Origin: Syntrophaceae bacterium
GTDB lineage: Bacteria; Desulfobacterota; Syntrophorhabdia; Syntrophorhabdales; WCHB1-27
Length of the DNA stretch: 13,537 bases
NCBI GenBank assembly: GCA_003165115.1
Contig: PLSJ01000117.1
Location: 1 to 13,537 of the forward strand
Reading direction: 5' to 3'
Below, piece by piece: positions 6,185-11,316 of the stretch. Within the stretch, counting starts at the first letter, position 1. Each line of letters starts with the position of its first letter. The position numbers and the translations under genes are program-made. A model generated the notes under the pieces. The model had not been told where the DNA came from, did no database searches, and saw only the letters and a list, made by a program, of their open reading frames with translations.

Positions 6185-7440
6185 CAAAAGTTCTTATTAT
6201 CGATGACGAAAAACCCATCCTCGAAAGCCTTTCCTCGATCCTCCTCGAAGAAGGATTCGCCGTCTGTACCGCCAAAGACGGCAAAGAAGGACTGGCCATT
6301 TTCAAAAAGGAAAAGCCCAGGATCGTCCTTCTCGACATATGGATGCCCGAGATGGACGGTCTCGAAGTGTTGAGACTGGTACGGGAAACCGATCCGGAAG
6401 CGGTGGTCATCGTTATTTCGGGCCACGGCACCATCTCGACCGCCGTCGAAGCGGTGAAGCTGGGCGCGACCGATTTCCTCGAAAAGCCCCTCTCCATAGA
6501 CAAGGTGCTCGAGGTAATTTCGAGAGGGCTCGCGGGCGGCAACAATGGCAAGGAGAGGACAGGCGATGACGTGCGGATCGAGATCGCGAGGGGCTTCGAG
6601 GGGTGCAGGCAAAAGACCATCGGCAAGAGCATCGTGGCCTATGGGATGGGCCTCTTTTCGGGCGTGAAGACCGGGATGATCCTGCTGCCCATGCCGCCCG
6701 GCACGGGGATAATCTTCGAACAGGTGCCGGAGGGCGAGCGCATACCCGCCTTTGTCGACTATGTCTACTCTTCCGGGAACGCATCGTCTATAAAAGGCAA
6801 GAGCTGCACCATCACCACGGTCGAGCATCTCCTCGCCACGTGCCACATGTACGGGATTACGAACCTCCTGGTGAAGATAAGCGACGAAGTGCCCATTTTT
6901 GACGGGTCGGCGCAGGAGATCTGCAACAAGATAGAAGAAGCGGGCATTATCGAGCAGAACCAGGGCATAGAACCCCTGGTCGTAAAGAAGAAGATCGTCC
7001 TCCGGAACCTGCCCGACGGCAAGTACCTCTCGATAGAACCGGCCAGCGAACTTGAGATCGATTACAGGCTGGATCAGCCCCGGCCCATCGGCGTACAGCA
7101 GTACGTATTCCGGGGCGGGAAGAGCGCCTTCCTGCGGGAGATCGCCCCCGCCCGCACCTTCGGCTCCATAAAGGACTTCGAAAGGCTTGAAAAAATGGGG
7201 CTCGCCGCGGGAAGCCGCGTGAGCAGCGTCATGAGCAACGTGATACTCCTCAACAACGAGGAAGTGATCAATACGGATTTGAGGTTCCCCGATGAGTTCG
7301 TGAGGCATAAAATCCTCGACCTGATCGGAGACCTTTACCTTATCACCCGCCCTGTCATAGGGAAAGTGGTCGCGCGCCAGACCGGGCACCTGGAGAATAT
7401 CGCCCTGGTAAAAGAGCTGAAACAGGCCTTTTGCCGGTAA
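6181..7440 (+). CDS. Response-regulator receiver domain fused to LpxC-family deacetylase
   Basis: A 419-residue fusion. Residues 1-118 form a complete receiver of NtrX/NtrC type: acidic pair D8-D9, phospho-acceptor D52 (LLDIWMPEMDG), switch S80 (ISGHGT), F99 and K102 (DFLEKP). After a hydrophilic linker (119-135), residues ~142-419 form an LpxC domain. LpxC removes acetate from UDP-3-O-acyl-GlcNAc, the committed step of lipid A synthesis. Expected residues are present: E215-H216 (TVEH), T326 (ARTF), H376, K377 and D380 (VRHKILDLIGDLY), H403 (GH). Differences: the usual G-[IL]-H-[ST]-G has Phe (F159), the glycine loop after ARTF is altered and about three residues longer, and the C-terminal tail is very short. 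Start ATG 6181 overlaps the DUF3786 stop. The fold is certain; the substrate is likely but could differ from standard LpxC. Confidence 0.93.
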   Translation: MTKVLIIDDEKPILESLSSILLEEGFAVCTAKDGKEGLAIFKKEKPRIVLLDIWMPEMDGLEVLRLVRETDPEAVVIVISGHGTISTAVEAVKLGATDFLEKPLSIDKVLEVISRGLAGGNNGKERTGDDVRIEIARGFEGCRQKTIGKSIVAYGMGLFSGVKTGMILLPMPPGTGIIFEQVPEGERIPAFVDYVYSSGNASSIKGKSCTITTVEHLLATCHMYGITNLLVKISDEVPIFDGSAQEICNKIEEAGIIEQNQGIEPLVVKKKIVLRNLPDGKYLSIEPASELEIDYRLDQPRPIGVQQYVFRGGKSAFLREIAPARTFGSIKDFERLEKMGLAAGSRVSSVMSNVILLNNEEVINTDLRFPDEFVRHKILDLIGDLYLITRPVIGKVVARQTGHLENIALVKELKQAFCR

Positions 7441-7443
7441 TAC

Positions 7444-7460
7444 GGCGCGAAGGCCGCGCC
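7444..7460 (+). terminator. Weak terminator-like hairpin after the receiver-LpxC gene
   Basis: GGCGCG and CGCGCC pair around the loop AAGGC, 3 nt after the TAA stop. The only T-run (CTTTTCC near 7471) is about 11 nt away, so it does not meet the usual intrinsic-terminator pattern. Confidence 0.3.
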
Positions 7461-7529
7461 CCGAACCCCACTTTTCCGCCCATCCCCGATCGACAAGGGA
7501 GGCAGGCGACGCCTGTTCGTCCTGCCCAT

Positions 7530-7586
7530 GTCTCGTGCCGCAAGAGACTGTCTTGCATGAAGAGACGGAGCTCTTGTCGTGCAAGA
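7530..7586 (+). other. Two consecutive stem-loops in the gap before the DUF305 gene
   Basis: The first has GTCTC (7530-7534) and GAGAC (7544-7548) around a 9-nt loop. The second has TCTTGCA (7551-7557) and TGCAAGA (7580-7586) enclosing an inner AAGAG/CTCTT stem with loop ACGGAG. They lie in the 265-nt gap between the LpxC fusion and the DUF305 gene, which holds no convincing ORF. They may be leader or terminator structure; no function is assigned. Confidence 0.4.
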
Positions 7587-7672
7587 CCGGCACCCTACCC
7601 CGCGCGTCGATGAGCGCCTCGCGAGCCGGTAGGCCCGTCGGACCCTCCGTGGCATGCTTATTGTAGAGAGTT

Positions 7673-7703
7673 CTGTCTCGCTAGTTCGACGAGACAGGAG
7701 GGG
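7673..7703 (+). promoter_or_regulatory. 5' leader hairpin abutting the DUF305 Shine-Dalgarno
   Basis: CTGTCTCG (7673-7680) and CGAGACAG (7690-7697) form a perfect 8-bp stem with a 9-nt loop. The 3' arm ends on the first bases of the strong Shine-Dalgarno AGGAGGGG (7696-7703), 2 nt before the ATG at 7706. Folding could expose or partly mask the ribosome site, or protect the mRNA 5' end. A TATTGT -10-like sequence just upstream would start the transcript near the hairpin, but no good -35 is seen. Confidence 0.45.
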
Positions 7704-7705
7704 TT

Positions 7706-8377
7706 ATGAAAAAGAGGCTGCTCAAGGGACTCGGCATCGGTTTTCTGCTTATGCTCCTTTGCACACCGCTTTTTGCAACCAGGACTCCACAGGCGGCATG
7801 CCTCCCGGACACGCTTTATCAGGACAATCAGGCGCTCCTCAGGGATGCGGCGCAAGGCATGGTCCGGGGCGTCGGACAGGCGGCGATGCAGGGGACGGCC
7901 GGAGACTATTTTCTCGCGGCCATGATCCCTTATTGCGAGGCCGGTATAGCGTTAGCCAACGACGTAGCCCGCTTCAGCGACGACAGGGACCTCGCGCGGC
8001 TGGCCGGCGAGAAATCGCTCGGAGAGGAGCTCCTGCTCAAACGGATGCAGTCGCTCAAGCGGGGAAGCCTTACGCTTGCGACGCGGCTCGACCGCAGCTC
8101 GACGCGTTCCTTCGTGCGTCTCATGCAGGAAGTGGGAGAGACGACCTGGCAAGACATACAGCCCGCCCTGTCAGACCCCAATCCCGAGCATTCCTTCATC
8201 ACGGTGATGGTCGCCTATGGGGAAGGCGCCATCGACATGGCAAAAGTGGTCCTGATCTTCGAAAACGACCAGGAGATGCGCGATATCGCGCAGCATGTCA
8301 TCGGCATGCATCAGGCAGACGTCAAGTCCATGCAGTCCTGGCTCAGGAACCGGCAGCCGGGCGAGACCTGCCGGTAG
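7706..8377 (+). CDS. Exported protein with two degenerate DUF305 repeats
   Basis: A 223-residue protein. A signal peptide is clear: KKR, hydrophobic core IGFLLMLL, cleavage likely after LFA (residue 24). Two DUF305-like helical repeats follow. Repeat 1: GDYFLAAMIPYCEAGIALAN (66-85), then ending KRMQSL. Repeat 2: HSFITVMVAYGEGAIDMAK (162-180), ending QADVKSMQSWL (203-213). DUF305 proteins are ferritin-like bundles, and some (CopM type) bind copper through the MIPHH motif. Here both copies have lost the His pair (MIPYC and MVAYG), although the rest of the pattern is kept. Metal binding is therefore doubtful, or it uses other residues such as C32, C77 and C222. Strong Shine-Dalgarno GGAGGGG 2 nt before the ATG. 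Monocistronic by spacing. Confidence 0.8.
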   Translation: MKKRLLKGLGIGFLLMLLCTPLFATRTPQAACLPDTLYQDNQALLRDAAQGMVRGVGQAAMQGTAGDYFLAAMIPYCEAGIALANDVARFSDDRDLARLAGEKSLGEELLLKRMQSLKRGSLTLATRLDRSSTRSFVRLMQEVGETTWQDIQPALSDPNPEHSFITVMVAYGEGAIDMAKVVLIFENDQEMRDIAQHVIGMHQADVKSMQSWLRNRQPGETCR

Positions 8378-8518
8378 CGCCACCGCCCTTCCTTCCTCCC
8401 CTTTTTCGTCCAAGCTCTCTCTTTACGGGCCGATGCCGGACAAAGAAAGCTCCGATGGAAAGAACGCACGCATCCGGGGTACAATATACTGAAAGGACAT
8501 GCAGGGAGAGAGGAGAAC

Positions 8519-9484
8519 ATGAGCACGACGCACGCCGAAGAATGCTTCGACAGACTCGCACCCGAGGTAAAAGCCTTCCTGGGACACATAAGAAAGGCGC
8601 CGCCTCCCGCCATTTCCATCGATTCCTATAAGGCGATGAGGCAGTTTGCGCTTTCCATGGTGACAAGGGTGGAAAGGACGGACTTTTCGGGCAAGATCGA
8701 GGACACGGCGATACCCGGCCCCGGAGGGCCCATACCCGTCCGCGTGTACACGCCTGCCGGAGACGCGCCGCTGCCCGTCCTCCTCTTTTTTCACGGCGGC
8801 GGGTGGGTACTCGGGAGCCTCGATACGGAAGAAGACACGTGCCTCGCCCTCGTGAAGCGGACGCCGTGCATCGCCGTCTCGGTGGACTACAGGCTTGCAC
8901 CCGAGCACCCCTATCCCGCGGCGTTGGAAGATTCTTACGCGGCCCTTCTCTGGGTGGCGGAGCACGGCCGCGCGCTGGGGGCGGACCCCACGCGCATCGC
9001 GGTCAGCGGGGAAAGCGCGGGCGCCAACCTCGCCACCGTCCTCACCCTGGCGTCCAGGGACCGGAAGGGACCAGTCATCACTTTTCAGGCGCTCTTTTAT
9101 CCGGCGACGAACATCGCCGGTTCCACGGCGGAATCGATGAAAGACTTCGCCGAGGGATTTTTCATCGGCAGCCGCGATATGGAGGGCATAAGGGCCATGT
9201 ACGTGCCCGAGAAGAAGGACTGGACAAACCCTTACGTCTCTCCGCTGCTCGCCCCGGACCTCTCGCTCCTCCCTCCCGCCCTTGTGGTCACCGCGGGCTG
9301 CGACCCCCTGAGGGGCGACGGAGAAGCGTACGCGCTGCGTCTGGCGGACGCGGGCGTCCAGGCGAAATGTGTCTGCTACGAGGACATGATACACGCCTTC
9401 CTCCTCCTCTTCAAATCGTCGGTGAGCAGGCAGCAGGCCCTCGATACAACGGCCGCCATGCTGAGGAACGCCTTTGGCGCCTGA
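8519..9484 (+). CDS. Alpha/beta hydrolase, hormone-sensitive-lipase type esterase
   Basis: A 321-residue cytosolic esterase/lipase of the HSL (family IV) group. The oxyanion-hole motif FHGGGW spans 91-96, and VDYRLAPEHPYPAALED (122-138) is typical of the group. The nucleophile is S166 in GESAG, the acid D262 in GCDPLRGDGEAY, and the base H292 in MIHAF; the triad is complete. The N-terminal ~60 residues form the usual cap. Such enzymes hydrolyse short to medium acyl esters; the natural substrate is unknown. The ATG follows GGGAGAGAGGAGAAC, a good Shine-Dalgarno. It stands alone, 141 nt after the DUF305 gene and facing a convergent gene 630 nt away. TACAATATACT (8480-8490) could supply a -10, but no matching -35 is evident. 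Confidence 0.93.
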   Translation: MSTTHAEECFDRLAPEVKAFLGHIRKAPPPAISIDSYKAMRQFALSMVTRVERTDFSGKIEDTAIPGPGGPIPVRVYTPAGDAPLPVLLFFHGGGWVLGSLDTEEDTCLALVKRTPCIAVSVDYRLAPEHPYPAALEDSYAALLWVAEHGRALGADPTRIAVSGESAGANLATVLTLASRDRKGPVITFQALFYPATNIAGSTAESMKDFAEGFFIGSRDMEGIRAMYVPEKKDWTNPYVSPLLAPDLSLLPPALVVTAGCDPLRGDGEAYALRLADAGVQAKCVCYEDMIHAFLLLFKSSVSRQQALDTTAAMLRNAFGA

Positions 9485-9616
9485 TTCTTCACCGGCCCTT
9501 TCACGGCCCCTGCCGGATGCCATGCCCCTGTCCGGGTAAGATCTTCCCGCATCCTCCTGTTTTGCCGGTTCTGTCTCTCATTTCGCACCCCTTCTGTTTC
9601 TTCAGCGAAACCATAG

Positions 9617-9906
9617 ATTGACAATAAACGGGGGCGTACTTACGTTGATTCAGGCATACCCGTGAAGAACAAAAGCCCCGGCGTGAGAGTGGAAGCATAC
9701 ACGCCCACGTGGCTGCGCACGTCCGTCCGAAGACCTCCACCTGTCCCCCACCCTTCAAGAGTGGTTCGCTCCACTTCTTTGGTTCCTTCGTCTGTCCTCT
9801 TGCCGTAACGCCGATCCGGACGTGCGTCCACGTCAAGGGTTGGACCGATTCCTGGGGCTCCCTGTTCCGTGAACCTGAATGTAACCCAGGTATGTAAACT
9901 GTCAAT
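9617..9906. repeat. 290-bp imperfect foldback element with nested inverted blocks
   Basis: Both ends read ATTGACA inward (9617-9623, and 9906-9900 on the minus strand). Three further blocks recur in inverted orientation and in the same order: TTACGTTGATTCAGG (9640-9654) with TTACATTCAGG (9884-9874), GAACAAAAGCCCC (9667-9679) with GAACAGGGAGCCCC (9867-9854), and ACGTGGCTGCGCACGTCCG (9707-9725) with ACGTGGACGCACGTCCG (9833-9817). Spacing from the ends is 23, 50 and 90 nt on the left and 22, 39 and 73 nt on the right. The centre is about 90 nt. No ORF here looks real and no clear target-site duplication is seen. A MITE-like or degenerate transposon remnant, or two diverged inverted copies of a small repeat, are the main readings. 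Confidence 0.6.
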
Positions 9907-9960
9907 AAGCGCGACAAAGAAATATGAAGGATAGGTTTACGATCGAACTTCAATTGTGTG

Positions 9961-10003
9961 AAGAAGCAGGGGGGCGACCGTCACGGTCGCCCCCCTGCTT
10001 CTT
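9961..10003. terminator. Perfect 21-bp inverted repeat, probable bidirectional terminator
   Basis: Two perfectly complementary 21-nt arms (9961-9981 and 9983-10003) flank a single C at 9982. Each arm begins AAGAAG and contains six Gs then CGACCGT. It lies between the convergent esterase and PEP-CTERM genes, where a bidirectional terminator is expected. The A-rich/T-rich arm ends give a CTTCTT tail on both strands rather than a pure T-run. The strength and perfection of the stem are striking. Confidence 0.65.
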
Positions 10004-10061
10004 AAAGTACCTTCGATGCGCGGGTATGGCGAAGGCCAACGAGGGCGTTCCTCTTTTGTTG

Positions 10062-10091
10062 CCCGGCGCGACGGTACAAGGGTGCGCCGGG
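10062..10091 (-). terminator. Hairpin downstream of the PEP-CTERM gene
   Basis: CCCGGCGC (10062-10069) and GCGCCGGG (10084-10091) form a perfect 8-bp GC stem with a 14-nt loop, starting 26 nt after the stop of the minus-strand gene. It lacks a following T-run on either strand, so it may be an mRNA 3' stabiliser rather than a classical terminator. Confidence 0.4.
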
Positions 10092-10117
10092 TGAGCTTTC
10101 CGAAAACGTCTGTCCGG

Positions 10118-10786
10118 TCACCCCCGCAGCCTTTTTCTGATGCCCATGAGGCCGACCAGCCCCGGCGCGAAAAGGAGCAGGGCAGGCGGCAGGGGCACGG
10201 GAGGGTCGGAAAACTGGTTTTCTAAATAATGCATGCCGGACACCCCTCCCGAGAGCGAGTCGCCTGCGTTCATGGTGATGTCATCGACGACATAGAGACT
10301 CTTATAATAGGATGGTAACAAACCCGACATGGTCTGGAAGGTGCCGGATTGGGTCACCGTGACCGTCAGCGTGGCCAGCTTCGTTGTCTCCGTGGAGTCG
10401 GTGTAGACGCGCTCGATCACCGTCGCGGAGCCGTTGCTGCCTATTTCGGCGCTGAACCCCAGGAGAACGTTGTTTATCGCCATGGGGACCGATGCCGGTA
10501 TGTTGACGGAGAAGGAGGTCTGGACGTTCGGGATGAAGCTGTAGACCGGGCTCAAATTCACAAAAGCAAGTCCGGGCCCCACAAGCGGCGTGTTGACGGG
10601 TATGACGCTGATGGCGGAGGCCCCTATGTCGGAACTGCATCCAAAATTGGTGAACGTCCCGCTATCTATCGTTGCCCCCGGTGTGTTGATCAGGTCTGCC
10701 AGGGTTGTCGCCTCCGCGCTGCCGATCAGGGCGAAAGACACCAGAAAAACAGTTAACAACAAGTCCATGGCAACATGCTTTCTCAT
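10118..10786 (-). CDS. Exported protein with VPLPPA-type PEP-CTERM sorting tail
   Basis: A 222-residue secreted protein. The N-terminal signal (RKHVAMDLLLTVFLVSFALI, cleavage probably after AEA near residue 26) leads into a Thr/Ser/Asn-rich, beta-rich domain of unknown type with few Lys. The C-terminus has the three-part sorting signal of PEP-CTERM proteins: VPLPPA, a hydrophobic stretch LLLFAPGLVGLMGI, and the basic end RKRLRG. In known systems this tail is processed by an exosortase, and such proteins accompany exopolysaccharide or biofilm loci. No exosortase is in the window. Start chosen: ATG 10786, with AGGAGGG upstream at good spacing; the adjacent GTG at 10789 is too close. A ~300-nt leader with a GEMM-like riboswitch precedes it. 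Confidence 0.87.
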   Translation of the reverse strand: MRKHVAMDLLLTVFLVSFALIGSAEATTLADLINTPGATIDSGTFTNFGCSSDIGASAISVIPVNTPLVGPGLAFVNLSPVYSFIPNVQTSFSVNIPASVPMAINNVLLGFSAEIGSNGSATVIERVYTDSTETTKLATLTVTVTQSGTFQTMSGLLPSYYKSLYVVDDITMNAGDSLSGGVSGMHYLENQFSDPPVPLPPALLLFAPGLVGLMGIRKRLRG

Positions 10787-10815
10787 CACTCCCTCCTGTC
10801 GAATTACTCCTCGTT

Positions 10816-10838
10816 ACAGGCAACTTTCCGGTGCCTGT
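10816..10838 (-). promoter_or_regulatory. Leader hairpin upstream of the PEP-CTERM ribosome site
   Basis: On the minus strand ACAGGCA and TGCCTGT pair over 7 bp around a 9-nt loop, about 20 nt before the Shine-Dalgarno AGGAGGG. A second stem, CCCCA/TGGGG at 10880-10896, lies further up. Both are in the presumed expression platform of the riboswitch. No T-run follows either one, so control of translation is as likely as transcription termination. Confidence 0.35.
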
Positions 10839-10987
10839 CTTCCCCGTATGGCCGGCCCGTAATGCCGAGGACCGTGTCGCCCCAGGTTCCGTGGGGTGCG
10901 CCACCGTGAGACAAGACGGCCGAAGCTGCGCTGGTCGGGACAACGGTAACGCCCTTCCCCTTCTTTCCTTTGGGGTATGTTCTGTCC

Positions 10988-11090
10988 GTGGCAACCAGGC
11001 TGTCTGAGTAAAAAACGATCTGAGGAGCGAATCTTGAGACCCTTGGCTTTCCGTCCCACCGTCACCGATGGCTTGGCCGTTTCACTTACG
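10988..11090 (-). ncRNA. GEMM-I-like riboswitch aptamer (cyclic dinucleotide)
   Basis: Read on the minus strand, the layout matches the GEMM-I class (c-di-GMP, or cGAMP in the Ib subclass). ACGGCCAAG leads into a 6-bp hairpin, CCATCG-GTGA-CGGTGG (11071-11056), capped by a GNRA tetraloop. GACGGAAAGCC follows (11055-11045), close to the family's GACGCAAAGCC. Then comes an arm opening GGGTCT (11042-11037) and closing AGACAGCC (11005-10998), and GGTTGCC (10996-10990), which can pair back to GGCCAA. The predicted transcription start is about 11090, exactly at the aptamer's 5' end. The gene it should control is the PEP-CTERM protein at 10786. Ligand choice cannot be settled by eye. Confidence 0.7.
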
Positions 11091-11096
11091 ATAATA

Positions 11097-11125
11097 ATGT
11101 TATACTATGTCTAACATAATGTCAA
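11097..11125 (-). promoter_or_regulatory. Sigma-70 promoter of the riboswitch/PEP-CTERM transcript, with dyad
   Basis: A perfect TTGACA (11125-11120) is 17 nt from TAACAT (11102-11097); a 15-nt reading gives TATAAC. The predicted start is near 11090. The dyad ATGTTA (11117-11112) / TAACAT (11102-11097), with a 9-nt gap, covers the spacer and the -10 and could be an operator. The region is strikingly AT-rich against its surroundings. Confidence 0.6.
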
Positions 11126-11204
11126 GAGAAAGTGCGCGTTCAGAAGAAACAACGGTGTTTTCGGGGATAGTCCGGAAAGCCGGGTTTACAAAGGTCGTTC
11201 CCCA

Positions 11205-11231
11205 GGGAAGGAAACACGCGGAAACGTGTGG
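11205..11231 (-). terminator. Possible htpG terminator
   Basis: On the minus strand ACACG (11229-11225) and CGTGT (11218-11214) pair around TTTCCG and are followed by TTTCCTTCCC. It lies about 90 nt past the htpG stop. A stronger GC hairpin, with GGCGCG/CGCGCC arms at 11245-11277, lies between but has no T-run. Apart from these, the stretch between the htpG stop and the riboswitch promoter (11126-11316) holds nothing recognisable. Confidence 0.35.
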
Positions 11232-11316
11232 GACATCGATTCGCGGCGCGGGCCTTAGGACCCTCCCGGTCCGCGCCGAAAGATGACGGAGAAGAAAGAA
11301 GCGGGGAGAAGCGCCC

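Noticed and set aside
6157..7593. Long open frame on the minus strand across the LpxC fusion
   Set aside because: It is the complement of a clearly real coding sequence in GC-rich DNA and shows no recognisable domain.
9618..9645. TTGACA at 9618 as a promoter
   Set aside because: At 17-nt spacing the -10 would be TTACGT, a poor match, and no gene follows; the motif is better explained as the end of the foldback element.
9501..9953. 150-codon minus-strand frame across the foldback element
   Set aside because: It has no Shine-Dalgarno sequence and no recognisable motif, and it runs through both arms of the inverted repeat; best treated as non-coding.
11009..11016. T-run TTTTTT on the minus strand as a terminator inside the PEP-CTERM leader
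   Set aside because: No stable GC stem precedes it, and it falls within the loop of the riboswitch's long arm.
11245..11277. GC-rich hairpin (GGCGCG/CGCGCC) as the htpG terminator
   Set aside because: No T-run follows on the minus strand; the weaker stem at 11214-11229 has the better tail, so neither is called firmly.
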